DNA of 10,346 nucleotides from Actinomycetota bacterium (GTDB lineage: Bacteria; Actinomycetota; Humimicrobiia; Humimicrobiales; Humimicrobiaceae). Position 1 is the stretch's first letter. Each line of letters opens with the position of its first letter. A program made the translations under genes and the position numbers. The DNA lies in assembly GCA_022865545.1 (NCBI GenBank), contig JALHTA010000122.1, positions 1 through 10,346 on the forward strand, read 5' to 3'. Below are positions 1-6,607 of this stretch, one piece after another. Below the pieces are notes generated by a model, which was given only the letters and a program-made list of their open reading frames with translations, was not told the DNA's origin and did not search any database.

Positions 1-723
1 AGTAGCCAGTTCGGCATATCTTTTAGAAAATTTAGGTTTGAATTTTTCAAACATTCCCAGCATATCATGGGTCACAAGTACCTGTCCGTCGCAATCTGCC
101 CCGGCCCCTATTCCTATTGTGGGTATTTGCAATTTTTTTGTTATTTTTGCTGCAAGTGAAGCCGGTATTTTTTCAAGTACAATAGCAAATGCTCCTGCCT
201 TTTCAAGTTCCTGTGCGTCCTCAATTATTTTTTGCGCTTCGTTCCCGCCTTCTCCTCTAATGCCATAACCTCCAAATTGGTGGACGGATTGAGGGGTAAG
301 GCCAAGATGGCCCATTACAGGTATGCCCGCAGCAGTTATTTTTTTTATAATACCTAAAATCTCGCGCCCCCCTTCGAGTTTGACTGCTTCTACCCTGGCT
401 TCTTTTAAAAATCTTCCTGCATTAGTAACAGCTTCCCTGTCTGATGCCTGATAGGACATAAAAGGCATGTCTCCTACAACAAGTGCTCTTTTTACACTGC
501 GTGTTACTGCCCTGCTGTGATGTAGCATTTGTTCCATTGTGGCAGGTATTGTATTATCGTATCCCAGAAGAACGTTTGCTACTGAGTCCCCCACCAGTAT
601 CATATCGATGCCGCTTTCATCTATCTGTGAAGCCATTAAAGCATCATATGCTGTAAGCATTGTTATTTTTTCGCCTTTTTCTTTCATTTCCTTTAAGGTG
701 CTTATTGTTGTTTTTTTTATCAT
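1..723 (-). CDS. panB: 3-methyl-2-oxobutanoate hydroxymethyltransferase (PanB), 3'-truncated by window edge
   Basis: Ketopantoate hydroxymethyltransferase is the first committed enzyme of pantothenate synthesis: it adds a hydroxymethyl group from 5,10-methylene-THF to 2-oxoisovalerate. The frame is open from ATG at 723 to the window edge (241 residues); the family is usually about 260-280, so the last 20-40 residues are missing. Visible family motifs: VGDS with Asp46 and VGDMPF with Asp85 (metal-binding aspartates), KLEGG with Glu117, GHLGLTPQS at 138-146, GGYGIRG at 151-157, VLEKIP with the presumed catalytic Glu184, PTIGIGAG at 201-208 and CDGQVLV at 211-217. A GGGGAG Shine-Dalgarno (729-734, minus) lies 5 bases before the ATG. 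It sits 22 bases after the DUF2520 gene, probably in the same transcript. All key residues are present, so it should be active. Identity is secure from motifs; the C-terminus is unseen. Confidence 0.96.
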   Translation of the reverse strand, partial: MIKKTTISTLKEMKEKGEKITMLTAYDALMASQIDESGIDMILVGDSVANVLLGYDNTIPATMEQMLHHSRAVTRSVKRALVVGDMPFMSYQASDREAVTNAGRFLKEARVEAVKLEGGREILGIIKKITAAGIPVMGHLGLTPQSVHQFGGYGIRGEGGNEAQKIIEDAQELEKAGAFAIVLEKIPASLAAKITKKLQIPTIGIGAGADCDGQVLVTHDMLGMFEKFKPKFSKRYAELAT

Positions 724-745
724 AATGTCTCCCCGATTATTTGAT

Positions 746-1675
746 TTAGGTTTTTAGTATATCAATAATTTCATTATATACTTTATTTTCTATCCACCCG
801 TTTTTTTTTGCGATCCCGGCTGTTTTTTTACCCATAAGTTTATAGATCTCGATATCCTTATCATTAAGATGTTTTTTAAAGTTTTTCATATGGTCTTTGA
901 TCGTTCCTGTGTCCCCGCGTGCTATTGGCCCGGTTAGTGATTTTTTGGTTCCGGCCTCGCCGATATTTTTAACCGTCCCCTCTACAAGCGATAGTAGGCC
1001 TTTTATGCTGTCCTCCGGCTTGATCCCGATCTTTTCATTTATATATACTGCATAATCCATCAGGGTTACAAGATAATTTGAAGCCACACAAGCTGCAGCA
1101 TGGTATAGCGGTTTTTTGCTGTCTTCCACGATTATGCTGTGTCCTCCAAGGATTTCTACTATTGTTTTTGCCAGCACTTCTTCTTCCGGGGTATTGTATG
1201 TTATTCCATATTCTGTATTTTTTATCGTTTTTATTGCTCTTGGTATAGAAGCCAAAGATTTTAATGGGTGTATTGATAATGTATTTGCTCCCGCTTCTGT
1301 GGCAGCATTAAGGACTTTTAGTGGTTTTGAGCCGCTGAAATGTATAACAAAAATATCTTCTTTTTTTTGTTTTATTATTGTTTGTTTTTTCTGGCCGAAT
1401 AGTTCCCGGCAAACTTTTTTTATAATATCATCAGGTGTACAAATAAATATGCAGTTTGCTTTTGCTGCTGCTTCTTTATTATTGGTAGTAAATAGTATTT
1501 TTTTAGAAAAATCTCCCAGTGTTTTTTTTGCCCGGTTAATTGATTTTATTGTTTGTGAGGATATTGATACGATTTTGGTATTTTTTTGGTTTTTAGAAGC
1601 AATAATAAAAGCTACTGTGGTTCCCAGTCTCCCGGCGCCAATAATAGCTATATTTATTTTTTTGTTTATAGTCAT
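746..1675 (-). CDS. Rossmann-like / DUF2520 NAD(P)-dependent reductase; candidate PanG-type ketopantoate reductase
   Basis: A 309-residue protein. Its N-terminal Rossmann domain carries the dinucleotide motif GAGRLG (13-18), followed by FICTPDD (77-83), a HFSGS turn (112-116) and HPLKSL (136-141). The C-terminal helical DUF2520 half shows [10 protein letters not shown] (191-200) and LTGPIARGD (247-255), both typical of that family. Fold and family are clear; the substrate is not. I recall that PanG, an alternative ketopantoate reductase described from Francisella, is a protein of this general kind. The panB gene 22 bases downstream makes reduction of ketopantoate to pantoate the leading idea, which remains inference. 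The start is the first ATG after an in-frame TAA two codons upstream. No Shine-Dalgarno is visible before it. It follows dnaN after 92 bases without a clear terminator. Alternatives are a pyrroline-5-carboxylate-reductase-like or F420-dependent oxidoreductase. Confidence 0.88.
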   Translation of the reverse strand: MTINKKINIAIIGAGRLGTTVAFIIASKNQKNTKIVSISSQTIKSINRAKKTLGDFSKKILFTTNNKEAAAKANCIFICTPDDIIKKVCRELFGQKKQTIIKQKKEDIFVIHFSGSKPLKVLNAATEAGANTLSIHPLKSLASIPRAIKTIKNTEYGITYNTPEEEVLAKTIVEILGGHSIIVEDSKKPLYHAAACVASNYLVTLMDYAVYINEKIGIKPEDSIKGLLSLVEGTVKNIGEAGTKKSLTGPIARGDTGTIKDHMKNFKKHLNDKDIEIYKLMGKKTAGIAKKNGWIENKVYNEIIDILKT

Positions 1676-1768
1676 GGATTATTATTGTTTTGTTTTATGT
1701 ATCTGCCGCGGTTTTTTCTTTGGTTTTTTATTAATAGTTTTAATTATTCTTTTGTGTGGATTAAAAAC

Positions 1769-2878
1769 TTAGGATATACTTATTGGCATAAGCAGGTATG
1801 TCATGTCTTTGTTTTTTTCGGAATTTATTAGTATTGGTTTTAATGGTTCCTCTATTGAAAATATTATGTTTTTGTCGTCCATCATCATTATCCCATCAAT
1901 TAAGAAATCTGGGTTAAATGATATTTCCATATTTTCTTCGCCGTAGGAAACTTCGAAATCTTCACTAGAGCTTCCGATTTCTTTTATATCCATTGTTACA
2001 ATTATTCTGCCTTTTTCTATTATTAGTTTTATGGGAATATTGTCTTGCGAGATCGATGATATCCTGCGCACTACTTCGAGTATTTTTTCTTTTTCTATTA
2101 TTATATTGTGTTTCATTGCCTCGGGAAGAAGTTGTTTATATTCCGGAAATTTTCCTGATAGAAGTCTTGATATTATTATGTTTTTTATTTTGTCTTCTTT
2201 TTTTAAATAAAATGCTATTTGGTTTTCTTCAAGTATTATTTCCAGATCATATTTTTTAAGGTCGTTTTTTATAATACTGTCGAGTACCCTTGCCGGGACA
2301 ACAATTTTTATATCGTCGTTTTTATTTTTTAGTTTTTCTTTTATTATTGCCAGCCTATAGCTGTCTGTTGCAACCATGGTGAGGTTATTATCTTCCATTT
2401 CTATTAGTATTCCAGTTAGTATTGTCCTGCTTTCATCTTGTGAAACCGCTCTTTGTACCTTTAAGATCAGTGTTTTAAATTCATTTAACTGGATTTTTAT
2501 AGGATTTTTTATATTAGTTTCTGGAAATGCAGGATATTCTTCGAGTGATAGTGTGTTTATATTAAAGTTTGCTTTACCGCTGGATAAGAGGACCTGGTTT
2601 GTTTCTTTATTTAGTTTTAGTGTTATTTTTGATTCATTTAAACTTTTTAATATATTTATAAGTATTTTAGCAGGCACCACTACTTTACCTTTTTCTTCAA
2701 TTTTTACATTTATTGTTGTTTTTATGCTGGTTTCAAGATCTGTACTAAAAATGTTTAAATCTGAATCAATATCCAAAAGAACGCCGCTTAATATATAAGA
2801 AGAAATTTTTGGATTAATTGCCTTGCTTGAAAATAGTATTGCGTCAAGTAATTCACTTTTTGTGGTTTGAAACTTCAT
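1769..2878 (-). CDS. dnaN: DNA polymerase III beta subunit (sliding clamp)
   Basis: The beta clamp encircles DNA as a dimer and tethers polymerase III and other partners to the replication fork. The 369 residues match the usual 365-380 and cover all three clamp domains. Motifs: MKFQ at the start, ESRTILTGI around 149-157, ATDSYRLA at 170-177, GKFPEYKQLLP at 242-252 and the C-terminal YLLMP at 361-365, which forms part of the peptide-binding pocket used by clamp partners. An AGAGG Shine-Dalgarno (2884-2888, minus) lies 5 bases before the ATG. It is separated from dnaA by a 303-base AT-rich spacer, so it probably also has its own promoter. recF and gyrB, frequent downstream neighbours, are absent here. 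Confidence 0.97.
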   Translation of the reverse strand: MKFQTTKSELLDAILFSSKAINPKISSYILSGVLLDIDSDLNIFSTDLETSIKTTINVKIEEKGKVVVPAKILINILKSLNESKITLKLNKETNQVLLSSGKANFNINTLSLEEYPAFPETNIKNPIKIQLNEFKTLILKVQRAVSQDESRTILTGILIEMEDNNLTMVATDSYRLAIIKEKLKNKNDDIKIVVPARVLDSIIKNDLKKYDLEIILEENQIAFYLKKEDKIKNIIISRLLSGKFPEYKQLLPEAMKHNIIIEKEKILEVVRRISSISQDNIPIKLIIEKGRIIVTMDIKEIGSSSEDFEVSYGEENMEISFNPDFLIDGIMMMDDKNIIFSIEEPLKPILINSEKNKDMTYLLMPISIS

Positions 2879-3181
2879 AAATACCTCTTTTAAAAAATCA
2901 CATTGGTTTAAAAATTAAACTTATTTTATTATATATATTCTTTAATTAAAATAGTTAGTAATAATCATAGTACTGTTTAAATTGTTAACAAATAGCCAAA
3001 CAGTGAGGTTTTTGTAAAACACACTGTTAGTAGATCGAGTAAAACTTGTTGAAAAAAAAGAAAGTTTTAAACAAAAAAAATATTTTACAAAAACACCTGA
3101 AGTTATAAACAAGAAAAATTAATAAATGTTAATAAAAACCAAGGGTTACTAACAGTTTATAAACAACACTTGTTTATAAAC
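2879..3181. other. dnaA-dnaN intergenic region with a cluster of DnaA-box-like 9-mers
   Basis: A very AT-rich 303-base stretch with no credible gene. Between 3047 and 3179 there are six matches to TTWTNAACA, the DnaA-box consensus TTWTNCACA with C changed to A at position 6: TTTTCAACA (3047-3055, minus), TTTTAAACA (3065-3073, plus), TTATAAACA (3103-3111, plus), TTATTAACA (3127-3135, minus), TTATAAACA (3157-3165, plus) and TTATAAACA (3171-3179, minus). The last two are embedded in palindromes GTTTATAAAC (3155-3164, 3172-3181). TTGTTAACAA (2982-2991) is another perfect palindrome. The region should also hold the dnaN promoter: a TATAAT lies on the minus strand at 2933-2928, but no good -35 is visible. 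A second origin lobe, like the dnaA-dnaN part of the B. subtilis origin, is inference. Confidence 0.55.
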
Positions 3182-4546
3182 CTAAGGAGATTTTTTAATC
3201 CTATTGGTGATCTCCTGCATCTGCATATAAACATTTCTATCTTTGGTAATAAGACCCGCTATTTTAGACACAGCATAAATAACAGTAGTGTGATCCCTGC
3301 CACCAATAGCCCTTCCTATTTGTGGAAGAGAACTACTTGTGAGCTCCCTGGCAAGATACATAGCCAACTGGCGCGCATGCGAAATAAACTTATTTCTTTT
3401 ACTACTTAAAATATCATTAATAGGTATAGAAAAAAATCTTGATACTTCTTTTATGATTTTTTGTATGCTGATTTTATATTCTTTATCCTCAGGAAGAATG
3501 TCCTTTAAGATATTCTTCGCTGTATCAAGATCAGGTTTTGAGTTAGTAAGCGAAGAAAAAGCAACAACCCTTGTTAGGGCACCTTCAAGCTCCCTAATAT
3601 TAGAGGTTACCCTTGCAGCTATAAGATTTAAAATATCATCAGAAACAGTGAGCCTTTCTCGTTCTGAATATTTTTTAAGGATAGCCATGCGGGTCTCAAG
3701 GTCCGGGGGTTTAATATCAGTAACAAGACCCCACTCAAAACGAGACCTTAAACGCTCTTCAAGGGTCGCAATACTCCTTGGGGGGCGGTCGCTTGAAAGA
3801 ATGATCTGGCGGTTAGTATCATGAAGAGCATTAAATGTGTGAAAAAACTCTTCCTGGCTGGCTTCTTTTTCTTCGAGAAACTGTATATCGTCCACAAGTA
3901 ATATATCATTATTTCGATAGCTGTTTTTAAAACTACTTATATTTTTATACCGCAATGCATTAATAAAATCATTTAAGAATTTTTCAGCAGAAACATATTT
4001 TACTGTAAGGTTTGGAAAAAACTGTTTTGTATACTGGCCGATTGCATGCAATAGATGTGTCTTGCCAAGACCAACCCCCCCATAAATAAAAAGAGGGTTG
4101 TAGGTCTTACCAGGGTTTTCACATACTGCAAGAGAGGCAGTACACGCAAAACGGTTACCGCTCCCGACAACGAATGTATCAAAAGTATATTTTGAATTGA
4201 ATAAAACTTCCTCAGAATTCCGGTTGTTTGGTTCATTATTTTCATCGATTTCCAAAGGCTCATTATTAAAAAATGAACCCTCTTCTACCTGATCCGGGGC
4301 TTGTGTGATTATTTTGATCTTACAAGCAGCACCGGCAATTTTTTTTGTGGAATTATTAAGCAATCCTAAATATCTGGACTCAAGCCACTCTTTGGCAAAT
4401 GAACTTGGAACAGAAACAGTTAATATGTTTTTTTTTAAAGACTTAGGAGATATGCTTTCAAACCAGGTTTTATATGTAGGCAGATTTATATTACTTTTTA
4501 TATCTGTAAGGATGTTTTCCCAAATACTGTTGATCTCACCATTCAT
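3182..4546 (-). CDS. dnaA: chromosomal replication initiator protein DnaA
   Basis: DnaA is the AAA+ initiator that binds DnaA boxes and melts oriC. The 454 residues show all four domains: domain I at about 1-80 with the WFESI and FAKEWLESRY elements, an acidic Asn/Glu-rich linker at about 82-115, the AAA+ core, and DNA-binding domain IV at about 355-454. Walker A is GGVGLGKTH (156-164), Walker B LLVDD (216-220), sensor I SSDRPP (251-256), box VII LEERLRSRFEWG (262-273), and sensor II NIRELEG with Arg318. The domain IV signature GRAIGGRDHTTVIYA is at 411-425. The gene begins 9 bases after the ATPase gene and has no visible Shine-Dalgarno before its ATG, which suggests translational coupling to that gene. 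It ends in TAG. Confidence 0.98.
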   Translation of the reverse strand: MNGEINSIWENILTDIKSNINLPTYKTWFESISPKSLKKNILTVSVPSSFAKEWLESRYLGLLNNSTKKIAGAACKIKIITQAPDQVEEGSFFNNEPLEIDENNEPNNRNSEEVLFNSKYTFDTFVVGSGNRFACTASLAVCENPGKTYNPLFIYGGVGLGKTHLLHAIGQYTKQFFPNLTVKYVSAEKFLNDFINALRYKNISSFKNSYRNNDILLVDDIQFLEEKEASQEEFFHTFNALHDTNRQIILSSDRPPRSIATLEERLRSRFEWGLVTDIKPPDLETRMAILKKYSERERLTVSDDILNLIAARVTSNIRELEGALTRVVAFSSLTNSKPDLDTAKNILKDILPEDKEYKISIQKIIKEVSRFFSIPINDILSSKRNKFISHARQLAMYLARELTSSSLPQIGRAIGGRDHTTVIYAVSKIAGLITKDRNVYMQMQEITNRIKKSP

Positions 4547-4555
4547 ACAACAATA

Positions 4556-5404
4556 CTAAATATTATTTGAATAATATTCAAGGTATTTCAAACCTTTTTT
4601 AGACAATTTTCTTTTTCCTGAACTATCAGAAGAAAGCAATTTATTTTTTTCTAGTAACATTAGTTCCCTATAAGAGGTTGAAAGGCTAAAACCTAATTCC
4701 TGGCCAATTGTCGAAGGGCCGGCTTCTTCAAGCTCAAGGATAAGAAAGAGGATCTTTTTTTGTCTTTCAGTAAGGATCTCATTATTAAGTTTTTCAAAAC
4801 CCTCTATAGAAAGCTTTTTTTCGATTTCTTCCGGGCTTAACCGGGGACCTTCAGGAATTGCGGCATCCTCAAGAGAAGAAAAACCATCTTGTCCGGGTGA
4901 GCCGATTTTTAATGAAATAACCGTTCCCTGCCGCATATTATCAGAAATATCTATTATCCCGCCGGAAAAAGTAATGGTTTCTTTAACAATTGGAAGTCCG
5001 GACCCCACACCTCTTATATATTGTTTCATGGTCGAGGTTGCCGAAGTATATCCTGGAAGCATTGCTTTTTCCTTATCATCAATTCCAGGCCCCTGATCAG
5101 AGACCATAATATGGTTGCCTTCAGACATAATGGATATTGCGATCTCTTTAAATTCTGCATGAATTAGGTTTTCAATGATCTCCCTGATAATAGTATATGG
5201 TATCTTGCCCCCCATCTCATGTGAAAGATTATAGGTTTTTTGTGATGTATCATTAATAAAATCTGCTATGTTTTCATATTTAGAGTCTATTACCCTGGGG
5301 ATACTTCGCATATTATCATAGAGGGCTATCCTTACAGGAATAAAAAAACCTGCCTCTTTCTGGGCGGTTTTGCTTTTACTTTCTGCAATAGGAGCATTTT
5401 CCAC
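4556..5404 (-). CDS. GHKL/HATPase-domain protein with C-terminal winged helix, upstream of dnaA
   Basis: I do not recognise a named family for this 282-residue protein. It has a Bergerat-fold ATPase: N box around REIIENLIHA (74-83, Asn79), G1 box DQGPG (103-107), G2 region RGVGSGLPIV (131-140), and GT at 160-161. A linker follows (about 170-205). Residues about 208-270 look like a MarR-like winged helix: TERQKKILFLILELEEAG, a helix-turn-helix around TIGQELGFSLSTSYREL, then a basic wing. No HisKA/DHp phosphoacceptor helix, receiver domain or membrane segment is visible, so it is unlikely to be a classical sensor kinase. It resembles an anti-sigma-type ATPase fused to a DNA reader. The start is GTG at 5404 without a clear Shine-Dalgarno; the next in-frame Met is residue 32. 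It is the first gene left of oriC and is followed by dnaA after 9 bases, so a role in initiation or dnaA expression is plausible but inferred. Confidence 0.85.
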   Translation of the reverse strand: MENAPIAESKSKTAQKEAGFFIPVRIALYDNMRSIPRVIDSKYENIADFINDTSQKTYNLSHEMGGKIPYTIIREIIENLIHAEFKEIAISIMSEGNHIMVSDQGPGIDDKEKAMLPGYTSATSTMKQYIRGVGSGLPIVKETITFSGGIIDISDNMRQGTVISLKIGSPGQDGFSSLEDAAIPEGPRLSPEEIEKKLSIEGFEKLNNEILTERQKKILFLILELEEAGPSTIGQELGFSLSTSYRELMLLEKNKLLSSDSSGKRKLSKKGLKYLEYYSNNI

Positions 5405-5448
5405 AATAATATTTATGTAAATTAAGTATTATAAAATTATATAATAAG

Positions 5449-5478
5449 ATTATACGTATAGAGTTCCGTATTTTTCAC
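5449..5478 (-). promoter_or_regulatory. Candidate promoter for the ATPase-dnaA transcript
   Basis: On the minus strand a perfect TATAAT (5454-5449) is preceded after 18 bases by GTGAAA (5478-5473), four of six matches to TTGACA. It would start transcription about 35-40 bases before the GTG of the ATPase gene. The surroundings are so AT-rich that other -10 elements are possible. Confidence 0.4.
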
Positions 5479-5499
5479 TACCCTTCCACCAAACTTAAG

Positions 5500-5508
5500 T
5501 TATCAACA
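5500..5508 (+). promoter_or_regulatory. DnaA box, one mismatch (TTATCAACA)
   Basis: TTATCAACA differs from TTATCCACA only at position 6 (C to A), the same change seen in the other weak boxes of this window. It lies near the candidate -35 of the ATPase-dnaA promoter, so DnaA bound here could also affect dnaA expression. Confidence 0.5.
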
Positions 5509-5608
5509 GGTTTATAATAATATGATAGCTAGGAAAAAGCTACTATTTTATACAAACAACCAGGGATTTTAACAAGCCATGACATACAAGACAGTGATAT
5601 TTTTTAAG

Positions 5609-5617
5609 TTATTAACA
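5609..5617 (+). promoter_or_regulatory. Weak DnaA box (TTATTAACA)
   Basis: TTATTAACA fits TTWTNCACA except at position 6. It sits 12 bp start to start before the first perfect box at 5621, in the same orientation, so DnaA could bind the two side by side. Confidence 0.4.
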
Positions 5618-5618
5618 T

Positions 5619-5642
5619 GTTTATCCACACCTGTGGATAAAC
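5619..5642. promoter_or_regulatory. Perfect inverted pair of DnaA boxes
   Basis: TTATCCACA (5621-5629) and its exact reverse complement TGTGGATAA (5632-5640) are 2 bp apart. Matching bases extend the arms to 11 bp each (5619-5629 and 5632-5642). These are the only consensus DnaA boxes I find in the window and mark the likely core of oriC. Confidence 0.9.
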
Positions 5643-5678
5643 TGGTTGAAAACTCCGGGAGATTTTGAAAAGTACCAC

Positions 5679-5726
5679 TATATAATTTCTAAAAAATATA
5701 TTACTATTTCAATGGTAAAATAATAA
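5679..5726. other. Candidate DNA unwinding element
   Basis: Only 5 of 48 bases are G or C. The stretch lies on the rpmH side of the DnaA box pair, separated from it by a short G+C-rich patch CTCCGGGAG (5653-5661). Box cluster, GC patch, then AT-rich DNA resembles the B. subtilis unwinding region. I could not recognise a clear DnaA-trio repeat. Confidence 0.45.
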
Positions 5727-5770
5727 GAGAACAGGTGTTTGAGGACATGCCTAATTGAATAAGAGAGTTC

Positions 5771-5799
5771 TTGATATATAAAAGATTAAAATGTATAAT
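5771..5799 (+). promoter_or_regulatory. Sigma-70-type promoter of the rpmH operon
   Basis: TTGATA (5771-5776) and a perfect TATAAT (5794-5799), preceded by TG, are separated by 17 bp. Transcription would start near 5806, leaving a leader of about 50 bases before the rpmH ATG. It is the best-formed promoter in the window. Confidence 0.75.
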
Positions 5800-5856
5800 C
5801 TACTACTTAACTGAAAATTTATACTGTAAATATTAATAATAGAGGAATGATTCAAG

Positions 5857-5991
5857 ATGAAAAGGACTTTTCAACCCAATGTTAGGAAGAGAAAAAGGAA
5901 TCATGGGTTTAGGGCAAGAATGAGCACAAAAGCCGGAAGGACAATACTCTCTAATAGAAGAAGAAAAGGAAGAAAGCGGCTTTCTGCTTAA
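5857..5991 (+). CDS. rpmH: 50S ribosomal protein L34
   Basis: A 44-residue, strongly basic protein that begins MKRTFQPN and continues through [19 protein letters not shown] and [11 protein letters not shown], the full L34 pattern. L34 is a small component of the large ribosomal subunit. The ATG has an AGAGGA Shine-Dalgarno at 5841-5846, spacing 10. It is the first gene of the right-hand operon and rnpA follows after 22 bases, the near-universal rpmH-rnpA pairing. Confidence 0.98.
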   Translation: MKRTFQPNVRKRKRNHGFRARMSTKAGRTILSNRRRKGRKRLSA

Positions 5992-5999
5992 TATTAATT

Positions 6000-6016
6000 A
6001 AGGACAAAGATAAATT
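6000..6016 (+). promoter_or_regulatory. Shine-Dalgarno and ATT start codon of rnpA
   Basis: AAGGA (6000-6004) lies 9 bases before ATT (6014-6016), the first codon after an in-frame TAA at 6011-6013. No ATG, GTG or TTG occurs in frame until TTG at 6092, which is inside the conserved domain. Spacing and protein length favour the ATT. Confidence 0.55.
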
Positions 6017-6361
6017 AAGTTTGAGACGATAAAAAGCAAAATTGTTTTTGATAAATTAAGATCAGAAGGAAAAGTTTTAAAAAACAAATACTTGATCATA
6101 TATATATTACCTGGGCCAAAAAATACGAATATTTCAAGGGTCGGGTTTGGTATAAGCAAGAAGACCGGCAAAGCTTTCCAAAGAAATAAACTTAGAAGAA
6201 TATTAAAAGAAGTATTAAGGAAAGTATTAATACCTTTTAATATAGATTTTTATCTAATTTCAAGGAAAAATATTGTAGGAGCAAGTTTTGCGGAAATAAA
6301 AGAAGGGCTTGAGGAAAGCTTGGGGTCATTCTTCTCGAATCAGAAATATAGTCAAAACTGA
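6014..6361 (+). CDS. rnpA: Ribonuclease P protein component, probable ATT start
   Basis: RnpA assists the catalytic RNase P RNA in maturing tRNA 5' ends. The conserved N-terminal segment [20 protein letters not shown], followed by [10 protein letters not shown], aligns with the usual RL-DF-V-G pattern. [19 protein letters not shown] with [10 protein letters not shown] then gives the RNR signature that binds the RNA. This segment begins well before the first conventional start (TTG 6092), which would leave only 89 residues. Starting at ATT 6014 gives 115 residues, the normal family length, with a Shine-Dalgarno at 6000-6004. An alternative is a one-base deletion near 6029: the neighbouring frame reads KDKLSLRR just before IKSKIVF, but it also lacks a good start. 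Product certain; start moderately certain. Confidence 0.93.
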   Translation: MKFETIKSKIVFDKLRSEGKVLKNKYLIIYILPGPKNTNISRVGFGISKKTGKAFQRNKLRRILKEVLRKVLIPFNIDFYLISRKNIVGASFAEIKEGLEESLGSFFSNQKYSQN

Positions 6362-6375
6362 TCTTTTGTAGGAAA

Positions 6376-6585
6376 GTGAAAATAATAATAATATTTTTTA
6401 TAAAAACATATAAAAAATTCATATCCCCTATTCTACCGGATAGCTGCAGATTTTATCCTAGTTGTTCCCAATATGCCATGGATGCTATAGAGAAATATGG
6501 CGCACTTAAGGGCGGAATGATGACTACCTATAGGATACTGAGATGCAATCCATTTAATAAGGGCGGATATGACCCTGTAAAGTAA
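6376..6585 (+). CDS. yidD: Membrane protein insertion efficiency factor YidD
   Basis: A 69-residue protein with the whole YidD pattern: a short hydrophobic/amphipathic N-terminus, [21 protein letters not shown] with its conserved cysteines, then [28 protein letters not shown]. YidD lies at the inner face of the membrane and helps YidC-dependent insertion. The start is GTG at 6376; AGGA at 6370-6373 is only 2 bases away, unusually close. It lies 14 bases after rnpA and 19 before yidC, the common order. Confidence 0.96.
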   Translation: MKIIIIFFIKTYKKFISPILPDSCRFYPSCSQYAMDAIEKYGALKGGMMTTYRILRCNPFNKGGYDPVK

Positions 6586-6590
6586 TAAAC

Positions 6591-6607
6591 GGAGGTCAAA
6601 AAACTTG
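6591..6607 (+). promoter_or_regulatory. Strong Shine-Dalgarno that fixes the TTG start of yidC
   Basis: GGAGGT (6591-6596) stands 8 bases before TTG (6605-6607). It decides the non-ATG start of yidC. Confidence 0.8.

Larger units (their letters stand above)
5405..5856. other. Replication origin core (oriC), between divergent ATPase-dnaA and rpmH operons
   Basis: A 452-base non-coding region where gene direction switches from minus to plus. It holds two perfect facing DnaA boxes (5621-5640), weaker boxes at 5500-5508 and 5609-5617, and AT-rich stretches at about 5405-5453 and 5679-5726. Divergent promoters face outward. Position next to dnaA and rpmH, strand switch and boxes together support an origin. 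No open reading frame in it looks real. Confidence 0.85.

Noticed and set aside
1676..1768. Terminator between dnaN and the DUF2520 gene
   Set aside because: Only the short CCGCGG palindrome is seen, with no stable stem followed by a U run on the minus strand.
1116..1772. Long plus-strand open frame of 218 codons across the DUF2520 gene
   Set aside because: It lies opposite a clear DUF2520 dehydrogenase and its hydrophobic composition is what the complement of an A-rich gene produces.
3182..5404. Apparently weaker T-over-A bias of the plus strand in the dnaA-ATPase block than in dnaN and the DUF2520 gene, possible foreign segment
   Set aside because: Sampled rows vary widely and strong conservation of dnaA can explain it; a proper skew plot would be needed before claiming transfer.
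5847..5885. Short reading frame from ATG 5847 before and across the rpmH start
   Set aside because: It is only 12 codons, begins directly against the Shine-Dalgarno and is out of frame with rpmH; nothing supports its translation.
6092..6361. rnpA beginning at TTG 6092
   Set aside because: This start removes the conserved N-terminal segment [14 protein letters not shown], and no Shine-Dalgarno precedes it.
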